This document shows positions 10,792 through 20,706 of a stretch of DNA of 64,000 nt, in pieces. Position numbers and translations under genes: made by a program. A model generated the notes under the pieces. It was not told where the DNA came from. It searched no databases and worked only from the letters and a program-made list of their open reading frames with translations. Location of the stretch: the NCBI GenBank assembly GCA_015178975.1, contig WHVD01000059.1, positions 248,001 to 312,000 on the forward strand. The letters run 5' to 3'. Each line of letters opens with the position of its first letter. Positions within the stretch are counted from its first letter, which is position 1. The stretch is from Hysterangium stoloniferum. Its lineage: Eukaryota; Basidiomycota; Agaricomycetes; Hysterangiales; Hysterangiaceae.

Positions 10792-11499
10792 AGTCATTAC
10801 TCCCCTCTTTGGGATAGACATCCCTCATCTAGTCAAAGCATCAGGTTTTCCACCGAGGCAGCCAGGTCAAAATGGATGACCATATTAAAGGCAGATAGAT
10901 ATTTGGACCACCAGGCTTGCCGGTGGGTCAAAGGTTTCATGATCAAAAAATATTCCAGGTTCTTGTGATCTGTAACAATGCCAACTGGAATTCCCATGCC
11001 CTCCAAATAGTGTCTCCATGCTTTGAATGGCTTCGAGAATTTCTTGGTCATGGATGTCATAATTGAGCTCCAGTCTGGAAAAAGTCTGGGAAAGAAAAGT
11101 GACTGGGTAAATTTTTCTGTTGGAGTTCTGGATAGACAAAATGGTGCCCAATGCATAGTCCAAGGCATCTGTTTCACCAATGAGTAGGAGGCATTTATCA
11201 AATAGGTTGACAACAAATTCTTTTGAGTGAATTCAATATCTACAAAACAATGGGTCAAGCCAGAATCTAGATACACAGAAAAAGCAGAGTCCATGATCAT
11301 ATCAGAAGTAAGTTTTACAAATAATGAGTCAGAGTTCAAAAAAGCAGGTGTGTTAATATGGGTGAACTCATGGATGTGTAGAGATGTAATGTAACCCTCA
11401 GCCTGTGCAGAGTCCAAAGGGTTGCATACTCTTTTTTGGATTGGAAGCCAGTTTTTCCTTAAATTGGGACTCCATGGAAGAAGTATTGGCTGCATGACC
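10792..11499 (-). pseudogene. Chromovirus protease joined to RNase H; reverse transcriptase domain deleted
   Basis: The protease piece shows the active-site style motif YLDSGLTHCFVDIEF near 11220-11275. It ends at LSTYLI and is followed within a few codons by TDALDYALGTILSIQ near 11110-11170, the start of RNase H. VTDHKNLEYF and the KYLSAFNMVI stretch follow near 10880-10990. The YxDD-containing reverse transcriptase is absent from the whole window, so an internal deletion lies at about 11190-11220. After the RNase H core the frame shifts, and GKPDALTR is followed by a TGA. The frame then runs to the solo LTR at 10786. Confidence 0.8.
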
Positions 11500-12581
11500 C
11501 TTGGCAGAGTTTGATTTCACTATAGGGCATTCTGGGATATGATAACTGGGTTTTCCACATAAAAGACAGAGGTTGTTGTCAATATGATACTGTCTTTCTT
11601 GTGGGGTCAGTTTGCCATTGGGTCCAAGTTTGCCTGTGAGGTCAGGTTTTCTGGTGGATTTCCTGGATTGCTGACCTTTGTTGGTATTGCTAGAGTTATT
11701 GTTGTTGTTGGAAGATTTCTTGTCATTCTTCCAGTTGGATTGTGCAGAGTTTGAATTGCTGGTAGATGGTTGTTGTTGTTGTTTTGTTCACCATGGATTT
11801 ATTGGATTTGTCCATGGGAGTCTCATGGGCAACTTCCACTTGACATTCCCAATAGCATGCATCTGCATTTTGTGCTTTGAGGTGCATTTGGGATAGTGTC
11901 TTGGGTTTGCCATCCTCACCTTTCGAGACTTCATCCTTGAGGTGGGAAGGCAAAACCAGAGTAAAACTAATGGTGGAGTGTGGAATCACCCCATTGACAA
12001 CACACTGCAAGGTTATTGAATTGGACAATATAGTCCATGATGTGCTGGTTGTCCTTCATGCAAAGATTAGTGAGTCTATTCTCGGCTTGGATCCTGAGAG
12101 GTATGAGAGTGTGGAGTTGACTTTTCGGAAGTCTGTGGAGAATGTAGCAGGTCAATTTCAGAAATTAAAGTGACATTGGATGAGGAAGGTGGACAGTTTG
12201 CTGGGGTTGGAACCTATGAAGGGTTCTGGAACATTGACTTTTGACCATGGAGGTTCCTGTTCTTTCTTCTTTTGTTCTTCAAGCAGGTGAGTCATAAATC
12301 TATTTATAGTACCTGCTACAGTAACACTTCAGAAGTCGGGTCCTTGAGGTGTGGTCATTCTGTAGTTGGGGGTTTTTCAACACCTTTACCCTTGTTGGGT
12401 GCCACAGACTCTTCCTTGTGCTCAGAGGCATCTGGGTTCTCCAGTACTTCTTCAAAGTGGGATTTGATTTGTCTGTGGTGTTTGGGTTGTTTCTGGATAT
12501 CTGGCTGGTATACAAAACAAGTGGTGATGATCAGAGTGTAGGGAGCTCCAGTTGTTCAGATGGTTTCTTTCTTGGAGGCAT
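11500..12581 (-). pseudogene. Chromovirus gag
   Basis: Starts with a basic stretch (MPPRKKPSEQLELPTL) at 12581. Near 11970-12130 the sequence AENRLTNLCMKDNQHIMDYI and a following VQFNNLAVCCQWGD match the capsid region of agaricomycete Ty3 gag. A CCHC-type knuckle follows near 11540-11575, reading CLLCGKPSYHIPEC. Tyrosine stands at the usual histidine position and the histidine comes one residue later, so the knuckle may not bind zinc. Several frame changes are needed to read it through. Confidence 0.8.
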
Positions 12582-12617
12582 GGTCAAGACAATCTGTGAG
12601 ATCTGATCAGAAAATAC

Positions 12618-12910
12618 TGTTAAGTGCAGGGCCCCTGGGTTGGTTTCTGGGGGAAACCTGTGCATGGTCCAGGGAAGGACTTGGCTTCAGCTGGTGTGCT
12701 GCACCCTCGCAAGATTGTGTTGTCCAACTTCAAGATTGCTGTACTGAGGAAGAATAATATTATGACCTTTCTTCTTGTTTTTGGCAGCAATCTGTCATCT
12801 AACCACAGCAGGATTTTTGGAATGACAGGCTGAAGCTTGATGTCCCTTGGCATTGCACTTCCCACACTTGACAGATGGGGAGGATGGCTTACTATGTATG
12901 TATATAAGGA
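12618..12910. other. LTR-start-like fragment and a CCHC knuckle fragment
   Basis: TGTTAAGTGCAGGG at 12618 begins a stretch like that at 3987, with the conserved block at about 12675-12714 (+). On the minus strand at about 12830-12880 a CCHC knuckle reads CGKCNAKGHQASAC, preceded by KPSSPSVK and followed by a TGA. It is a second, unrelated gag or capsid-like scrap. No full element is recognisable. Confidence 0.5.
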
Positions 12911-13275
12911 GGGCCAGAAATCTGCAATAGAATAACTTATCACACATTTTACAGCACAGCTCAGAAGCTTATCTCATCATCCTAAGGACAATAATAGCCT
13001 TAGTCTGATATACTAACTGCAAGCACCTACACTTGCAGAATCTGGAACTCTTTGTCAGCACTCTTGAACTTAGCTAATGATCTAAGTTCCCCAGCTTCAC
13101 AGCAACCCCTTAGGCTTATTAAATCCATAATAAACCTAATAAGTATCCTTACTGAAATCCCTGCCAACACTTAGATTATTCAAGGCCCATACCTAAGTTT
13201 ATTGAATTAATCAAGTACAAGCACTCAATTAATCTGATACAAATCATTGTCTCTGTTAATAAATTATTTAACATC

Positions 13276-14284
13276 TTGTCACACCAAGTCACAAAGTGTC
13301 GCAAAAAGTTGCAAAGTATCACACAAAGTTCCTGCTTCCACTTCCTCTCCCTGCCCACATTGCTCCCCATAACACTCCCCTCCTTCTCACCTGCACCCCC
13401 TGAGCATGTCCCCCTGCCACCCACACCATCATCAAGCCTGATCCCAAGCTGCAGTGTCCCCAGGCCCATGTTCAGCAACATGCCCATGTCCCTGCCCACA
13501 TTGCTATTCCACCCACAGTTCCCACTGCCTCCACCTGAGACCACTGCCAGATGCACCCCACAGGACACCAGACAGATAGTCTAGCCATGACCTGCTGTCT
13601 TCTCGGTGAGGCATTGTATGGGCTCCTGTCTTGACCACCATGCACAGGCCAGCACATCTCCAGCCCACCAGCCCCCACACCAGCACTCCCCCCTATGCCT
13701 CCAGCACCACCACCCCCTGCACTTGCCACACCCACCACCAGGAGTGATGCAAACAGATTGTGGCTGTGGTGCTGTGTGTTCTGGGGGTGGTGCAGTGTGT
13801 TCTGGGGGTGGTGCACGTGTGCATGCTGCAGTGGCATGGGGAAGAGATGCAGTGTGTACAGCATGTGGGCATGCAGCTGGGCATGGGTATCCAGTTGCAT
13901 AGCCTCCTCCCCCTGCCATGCCAGGGCCATTATACCCCCCCCAGCAACATCATCCCACCCCCACCAGGTGGCACAAAGGACACAGTGCCACCACCCTGCC
14001 TGGGACCAAAGAGGGCACAGTACAGGTCCTCCATGCCCACAGCAAACAGGTTTGGGAGGAGGTGCTGCTACTGCTGGTGGTGCGGGTATTGCACCTGGGC
14101 ATTGAGGTGTGGTGATTGGGGGTCCTTGTGTCATTTTAGGAAGCACAAAGCAGAGATGGGGAGGGCAGTGGGAGGGAGGTAGGCACCATGCAGGTGCTGC
14201 TGGTGGTTGTAGGGGTACTGTGGGGTCAGGAAGGGATGGGTTGATGTGCGTGGAAGGGCACCCCCCTGGTGTTACAGAATGCAC
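13276..14284 (-). pseudogene. Unidentified coding-like fragment, left copy of an inverted pair
   Basis: GC-rich sequence in an AT-rich neighbourhood. Minus-strand frames give HREDSRSWLDYLSGVLWGAS and a glycine-rich tail with LLNMGLGTLQLGIRLDDGV. The same peptide series occurs on the plus strand at 16790-17140, so this is one arm of an inverted pair. No family is recognised. The long frame at 13472-14284 (His/Pro/Cys-rich) may be a shadow. Frames are broken, so I treat it as a captured or relic gene. Confidence 0.5.
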
Positions 14285-15812
14285 ACAGATTTTCTGGAGA
14301 AACCTGTGGGAAAGCCAGTAGGACTTGGCTTCAGCTTATAGGCTGCACCCTCGTACACTCATTCAGGTGTCCATATTTTGTGCTGACAGACAGAAAGCCT
14401 ACAAGGATGATGTAGATTCTGGAGTTCCTGTGGGAGTTCCGGGAATTGAGTGTGCAGACAGACAAGAGGACTTAGAGACTGGATCAGGACATATTCAGGG
14501 TGTAACTAGTTTGAGATTTGACCTGGATTCTAAGTACATGAATATAGCAGACTTATATAGACTTTGAAATGTAATAATACCAAATCCAGTATTAATGAGG
14601 GGCAGAACTATTAAACATAAAATGAAACAAGTAAATACCAAACTAGGTATTAGGGATAGAATGGAATGGGAGTGGGGTCCAAAACATGACAGGTCATTTG
14701 ACCATAACAGGAACAGGGCTCTGTTAGAGGGGTTCTCGGGAGTCTGGCCAGGGGTCCGGTGACTGGTCCATGAGATAAAGAGTGTCGGGTGCAGATAGGG
14801 TGGAGTCCGGAGTCCAGTGGGTTTTCTGGTTGACTGTAACCTGAATGGAATGGAAGCAGAGGATGAATCATGACAGGTAACAGGAACAGAGTTCTATGCT
14901 CTGTTAGAGGGGTTCCGGGAGTCAGGATGGAGTCTGGTGATGGGAACAGAGAGTTGGCTATAAACAGGTTGACATGCAGGTCCGGCAGAGTCCAAGGACT
15001 GGGGCATGAGACACAGTGTCAGATATAGACAGGTTGATGTGCAGGTCCAGTGGAGTCTGAGGACTGGTGCATATAGGTTGACATGTGGGTCCCAGTGGAG
15101 ACCGGAGACCGGCAGGTTTTCCAGTTGTAACTATACCTTGGGTACGATATAGAGAGTCAACTTGGAAAGGGCAGAGTCTGATGGGTTCTGGGTCATAACA
15201 GAAAGTGTCTAGTCAAGGAGCAGACTGACAAAATGGGATGTGAGTCAAAGGGTACTTGAGGGATGAGGGTCAGGTTCCAGTGGATTCTGGATCTTGATAC
15301 TGGTCTGGAAGATGGTTCAGAACCTAATATGATATCCAGGGATACTCTGTGGAGTTCCCAAAAATGAATCTTGACAATCTGCCAGACTATATAGACTGTG
15401 GAATGTATGTTGTACCAAATCCAGTAATAATGAAATCCTAAACAAGTAATCATGAAACAAGATTAGTAAACACCAGATTAGGTATTAGGGACAGAATGGA
15501 ATGGAGGCGAAGTCCAAAACATGACAGGTCACTTGACCATAATGGGAATGGGGCTCAGTTAGAGAGCTGATGGGTTTTCTGAGTGGGGTCTGGTGACTGA
15601 TGTGTGGGACAGGGTTGGAGATAGATAGGTACAATGTATGTGGATCCTGGCAGGTACTCCAGTGACTGGTACATGAGACAACAAAGGTCAGGCATGGACA
15701 GATTCATCATCCAGGTCCCAGCAGGTATTCCAGTTAACTGATAACTGGTGTATATGGGTGGGTGTATATAGGGTAATGCCCAGAGTCCAGCAGGTTTTCC
15801 AGTTGTAACACC
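14270..15812. repeat. LTR-derived block, inverted relative of 4.3-5.3 kb
   Basis: Begins TGTTACAGAATGCAC and carries the conserved block at about 14320-14353. The sequence from about 14640 to 15370 matches the reverse complement of 4370-5060. LTR-like ends appear at CATAACA (15200) and GTTGTAACA (about 15812). None is paired with a matching 5-bp duplication, so the nesting order is unclear. Confidence 0.65.
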
Positions 15813-15879
15813 TAGAGGACACACATGTCTGAATATTTAAAAGAAAAAAAGATGGGTTCAGCCAATGCACCTCTTCGCA

Positions 15880-15960
15880 AATCACAAAGTGTCAGTCACA
15901 GAGTGTCACAAACAGTCGCATAGTGTCACACAAAGTTGCAAAGTGTTGCAAACCACTCAA
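15880..15960. repeat. Cluster of short GTCACAAAG / GTTGCAAAG words
   Basis: Irregular head-to-tail 8-10 bp words alternating TCACAAAGT and GTTGCAAAG. Sister clusters lie at about 13270-13330, 16690-16790, 17120-17265 and, more loosely, 10370-10440. They border the inverted coding fragments and fall inside an LTR, so they move with transposons. Confidence 0.7.
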
Positions 15961-16039
15961 CCAAGCCAAAAAGTTGAGGGAAAACTTCAACTCCAACTAT
16001 GTCGACCACGACCAGCTGCCCCAACAACAGCTGCAAGAA

Positions 16040-16363
16040 GTGCCACACTGATGCCTAATCTACAAGCCTGGAGATCACAGTGTGAGGACTCTCTACACTG
16101 GGGAGTGTAGCCACTAAGAGTAGAGCGGTGGAGGTATTAAACTGGTGATATTGCTAGGCTTCTAGATGAGGATCCTACTCCTCAGCTAGACTAACTATAT
16201 ACTACATACATGGTCTGTGCACTGGTCTGTGCATGATGGCGTGCTACAGATCTAGTGAACACTAAACTAAATATACAGTATCACATGTTATGAACTGGTT
16301 GGATCTATACAGTCACAAGACGAGATATGAGATTAGACTAAGCGCGTATCACATATTCTAACA
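16040..16363 (-). mobile_element. Copia-like LTR fragment, relative of the solo LTR at 3184-3498
   Basis: On the minus strand it begins TGTTAGAATATGTG at 16363 and follows the 3184-3498 LTR almost to its end, sharing the CACAGACCAGTGCACAG segment. The last bases (TCGAACA) are missing, so it is truncated at the low-coordinate end. Confidence 0.75.
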
Positions 16364-16369
16364 ATGACA

Positions 16370-16626
16370 CCTCCATCTCACTGCACAAGTTCCCTGCCAA
16401 TGAGTATGGCAGCATCTCCCCCATTGATGGCATGCCCTACCACCTCCCCTATAGGCTCAACACAGCTTACTACTCCAGCAGCCACCATTATGCCGATGCT
16501 ATGCCCACACTGAATAGACCCGCTGTCTACACAGACCCCGACGACCACTTCCCCCCTGCCACTGCACCACTCCCTTTGTCCATGTACTATGTGCTATGTA
16601 TAGTGTATCATTGTTTGTGGTCATAG
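16370..16626 (+). pseudogene. Coding relic, unidentified
   Basis: An open frame reads LHKFPANEYGSISPIDGMPY, then RLNTAYYSSSHHYADA, and ends TAG at 16624-16626. It is rich in Tyr, Pro and Asp, unlike its neighbours, and lies between an LTR fragment and the right arm of the inverted pair. It may belong to the same captured gene. Function unknown. Confidence 0.35.
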
Positions 16627-16689
16627 GAAAAAGAGGATAATAGAAATTTTGCTTTACATAGATTATTATTGTGTGAAGACACTGTGCTA

Positions 16690-17265
16690 CAGTTGTGACA
16701 CTTTGCAACTTTTTGTGACACTTTGTGACTTTGTGCGACACTTTGCAACTTTGTGTGACACTTTGTGACTTTGTGTGGCAGGCTGGAGATGTGCAGGCCT
16801 GTGCATGGTGGTCAAGACCAGAGCCTGTACAATGCCTCACCAAGAAGACAGCAGGTCATGGCTGGACTATCTGTCTGGCATCCTGCAGGGTGTATCTGGT
16901 GGTGGCATGGGTGGTCCAGGTGGTGGCAGGAACCGCAGGCAGAATATCAATGCGGGGGGCATGGGCATGCCACTGAACATGGGCCTGGGGACACCACAGC
17001 TCAGGATCAGGCTTGATGATGGTGCAGGTGGTAGGGGGACACACTCAGTGGGTGCAAGTGAGAAGGGGGAAGCATTATGGGGAGCAATGCAGGTGGGGAG
17101 AGGAAGCAGAAGCAGGAACTTTGTGATACTTTGACTTTTTGCAACACTTTGCACACCAGTGTCACACCAAGTCGCAGTGTCACAAAAAGTCACGTTGCAA
17201 AAAGTTGCAAAGCAAAAAATCCCAAAGTCACAAAAAGTCACAAAGTTGCAAAAAGTCACAAAGTG
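16690..17265 (+). pseudogene. Unidentified coding-like fragment, right copy of the inverted pair
   Basis: The plus-strand frame gives HQEDSRSWLDYLSGILQGVS, a Gly/Arg-rich linker and LNMGLGTPQLRIRLDDGAGG. This parallels the minus-strand peptide at 13.3-13.7 kb. Short TGACACTTTGCAAC words flank both ends (16690-16790 and 17120-17265). The two copies differ at many positions. Confidence 0.5.
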
Positions 17266-17521
17266 TGTATCCCAAGGTTTCTGAGTTCCCAGACATTTCC
17301 TGATAGTTCCAGAATAAGTTCCTGACATGGCACTTAACACAATGTTTCCTCACAATTTCCTGATGCAAATTTTTAGGATTTTCAGATACAATTTTTGGCC
17401 TCAGAAAAACCTGCTAAAACTCAAAATTTTCAAACAGTTTTTGCATTCAAAAAATGCTTAGAAAATTTGGCCAAATAGCAAGATTTTCTGAAGGTTTTCC
17501 AACTCCAAAAATCTTGGGGTG

Positions 17522-17890
17522 CCTCAGAGGCTCATGATGTCCAGGATGTATTCCAGTGCCTTGGAGTGGTTTCTGTCATATTCAGGAAGGTCAGGCCATT
17601 TGATCTTGATATCATTGGTATTCAGGGTAAGCACCTTATCCTTAGGTAATTCATTGCTCCTAATGCTAGCTTGAGTTGGGAATTTAGGGGTTCCAGGATT
17701 CCGCCCCCCACATCCCTGGTCCCTATTACCATCAAAACCATCTGAGCTTCCAGAAGAGTTACTCGGTTCTCCTCCTGGCAGGAGGAATGGGTTCAACTTT
17801 ATAGGCAAGGGACAGCAACCAGTGATCCTCGACCAAAAACCTGACCTGCTATCCCTTCGACAAATATGGTCGAAAAAGACAGTCAACCCT
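17522..17890 (-). pseudogene. LTR-retrotransposon gag N-terminal fragment
   Basis: The minus-strand frame reads LLPGGEPSNSSGSSDGFDGN, a Gly/Arg-rich stretch, then IKIKWPDLPEYDRNHSKALE. The LP-x-(W/Y)-D-x-A-x-E-Y pattern is typical of gag N-termini in agaricomycete Ty3 elements. It stops at 17522-17530. Downstream sequence is non-coding and ends in an LTR-like start (TGTTAAGTGCCATGTCAGG, minus strand, at 17339). Confidence 0.6.
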
Positions 17891-18740
17891 TATTGGCAAC
17901 TGGTCTGTTGAGATTCCGGTGGGAGTCATCAAACAGGTTCGGGGTGTCAAAAGTTACTCATCTGTCCCTTGAAGCTTCCTCCTCCAGTTTGGTCATACTG
18001 AAAAGGTGACATGGCTGCAGTTGATGGAAGGGAGTGGTAATCTGAATGTCCTTTCCCTGTAAACATTCTGCCACTTTGATTCTCATATCCAATGGGAAGT
18101 CTTTGGAGATTGTCCATAATCATTATAATATCAGATGTTTACTGGTAAAATTTATATTTCTACAAAACTCCATCTTTAAATAGTGATATATCTATCCTCT
18201 GAGACTATTATATTGTTAACCACCAACCATAAGAAACAATTCTCCATATTACATCCTAAATAATTCAGAGTCAATTAATAGAACCTATTGTATATGGTTT
18301 CCCAAGTTATGTAAATACTTGCTAATACTTTTGTTGTTAATTTGTTTTTTAAAAGTTGTAATGTAGTTATTTCCATGTAAAATATGTAAAATATTATTGG
18401 AAATTTTTCACACCACAGCTGTCTTTATTAAGTAAAACCCCCTATATATTCTGGGTATGTTGAATCAAGTATAAATCTGTTCAGATTGACAGATCCATTC
18501 TGAAGTAATACATATGTATTTGAGGTGCCAATGATATACATATGCATGGAATGGACTATCTAAAAGTATCTATTTTTTAAAAGTATTAGTGTTTCAAACT
18601 ACTAATTTCTTTTTATTGTCTACTCATGTCCAGAAAGATTCTTTAGTTTGTAATGTATGAGAGAGTTTAAAACTTTTTGAAAGTTTTAAAAATCAAATTA
18701 TGTTTGAATCACATCCCAGATGTATAAATGACCTTTTAGA
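17891..18740. other. AT-rich stretch without recognisable genes
   Basis: AT-rich, no long frames, no clear repeat family. Confidence 0.5.
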
Positions 18741-18745
18741 GTATA

Positions 18746-19460
18746 TTAAAATTTGGTATACTTAATAGTTTTCAGATATCCTCCTTTTAGGATTAATGGG
18801 TGATTGAGTAAATGGAGAAAACAAGTGTCAGGGGATCCTCTGAGCCTTTGAATGAAGGACTCAGTTGTTAAGGCTGGAGACAAGGGTACTTGTGTCATCC
18901 TGTAGTAGAAGTGTAGTAATTCCATCATCATCTTTTCATGTTTCTCTTGGTTGTGCAAGAGCCTGGATCTTAGGCTGAAGTATGCAAAGGGTATGTTGGG
19001 CAACTTCTTATAGAGGGAACACTCTAATGTTCAGATATACAGGTAGCAGTAATCAACCTTTGGGATGGCATGATTAGATCTGATCAACACATGTAAGAGC
19101 TGTAACGTGTCATCATGTACATTCAATAATTCCACTAATTGCATGAACAGGTCTTTCTTGATTGCTCTTCTCTCCCTTTCCAGTGGAACTGTAAGCTCAT
19201 CAGACCATTCTGGAATCAATTTAGTGAAGTCGTCCAGGGTTCCTGACTGCACAAAGAGGTTCTGCACAGTGGTAATTCATGATACCTTCCCAACCAGATT
19301 GCCATTGTCACAGGTATGTATGTCTGCGCCTCTCAGCCTGTAGTCTTGTGCAACAGCTAAAACTTCATCTTCAGTGATTTGGGAGGAATAATGTTTTCCA
19401 TTTGTCATTGACAGGTTCATCATAGACTAGCTTTCCCTATGCACATTGAAGCATTACTTG
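18746..19460 (-). pseudogene. Decayed unidentified protein-coding region
   Basis: Consecutive minus-strand frames read SSQITEDEVLAVAQDYRLRG near 19345-19400, LIPEWSDELTVPLERERRAI and LVELLNVHDDTLQLLHVLIR near 19080-19240, then FAYFSLRSRLLHNQEKHEKM near 18920-18990. Composition and continuity look like one former gene, but frame changes and stops separate the parts. I cannot assign a family; a gene fragment carried by a transposon is possible. Confidence 0.4.
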
Positions 19461-20284
19461 GCATGGCAGGAATTCCAAAAGAGTCTCATCAAACTCAACA
19501 AACTGGGTGTTCCTTTCCAGTGTTTTCAGTTGTTCAGTGCTGGTGCATCATCCTGTTTGGCCTGGGGAGGCACTTGTTGGTGGTTCGACTTCCATTCAGG
19601 GTGAACCTACCACAGATGCTTGTCTTTGTAAAGTTAATGAGGATTTTCTTACTGTGACATTGCCAAGCAGTTCAAGGCTAGTGGGTCTTCATCATGGGAG
19701 AGAGCTACTTGGCACTAACAAAGATTTCAGGACCTGTTCTTTACCTGTAGTCATTTCGTGTACCTAAAAGTAGATGATTTTTCTTTTGTTAAAAATGAAA
19801 TGTTTTCTTTGCAGAGAAAGAACAGTCTGGCCCAGATCACCACTGTGAAGAGTCGTGGAAGTTCTGACTGCTCTATATATGAGGAATATCGACCATTTAG
19901 GTATGACACAACTATTTATTGACTATTGAAGTACAATATAGAAAGTAAATAGCTTTAGTCGACTTTAGTAGTGGTAAGACAACTAAGATGACTAAAGGAA
20001 AATGGAATTGACCTTGCAGTACAATTCCCTAGGGTGAGTTAATGAAGTAATGAGTTGAGAGGAGGGAGGATGATATGAATAATGCAAGATGCAAGCAGAA
20101 GTCAATAGTAGCTTAAGCTTCGACTATACAGTGTGAAGCTAGATAGTATTCTAAGTCCAAGTTAGAAGCCATTCGAGATGGCTGAGATGATACCCCAGTC
20201 ACGACTTACAGGACACTAAAAGGGTGTCTGGGTAAGTCATGGTTACAGGGTAAAAGTGTCTGAGTTCCAACTATGTGCACTAAT

Positions 20285-20405
20285 TGTTCGATGACAGCGT
20301 AAGGAAAACGGACAAGGTTTTATTTATGATGACTAAGCTACTGTAAAGTACGAAATAGCTGAGCGTAAAATGCATCAAAGGCTTGCAATACAACGTATTC
20401 TAACA
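20285..20405 (-). repeat. 3' LTR of the gag-only copia element
   Basis: 121 bp, plus-strand ends TGTTCGATGAC and ATTCTAACA. It precedes the internal region read leftward. Confidence 0.93.
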
Positions 20406-20706
20406 TGCCCACTTTGCAAGTCATTGAAGTGTGCAGTAAGACCATACACACGAAAAACAAGAAATAAACCAATTTTAACACAAAAAATATTGCGCCCACT
20501 TGACGCAAAACTCATCTGAAAATTGACATGAAAATTGACATGAAAACCCGCTGCGCCCACTAGATGCAATACCCGTCTGGTACATTTGGCGTCAAACTGA
20601 ACCTCAGAGCATCCTCACTCCTAGAACGCATTCCCCAACCTCCCAGATTACAAACAAATGCCAGACCTTGGAGCTCTACCCGCAACTCCTAGTCCACGCA
20701 ATAATT

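Larger units (their letters stand above)
6830..12581 (-). mobile_element. Ty3/gypsy chromovirus, decayed, reverse transcriptase lost, pol split by three solo LTRs
   Basis: Reading down the minus strand from ATG at 12581, the order is gag, aspartic protease, RNase H, integrase zinc-binding domain, integrase core and chromodomain. That is the order of a chromovirus with reverse transcriptase removed. Pol frames on either side of each solo LTR (7939-8749, 9122-9945, 10067-10786) rejoin once the LTR and one target copy are taken out. Frameshifts and stops elsewhere show that it was already inactive or has decayed since. The element's own LTRs could not be identified with confidence. Confidence 0.9.

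Noticed and set aside
13472-14284. 270-codon frame as a real gene
   Set aside because: Composition is His/Pro/Cys/Trp-skewed and the paralogous right arm supports a different frame.
14270-15200. Solo LTR from TGTTACAG to CATAACA
   Set aside because: No matching target duplication; the boundary sequence is shared by both inverted copies.
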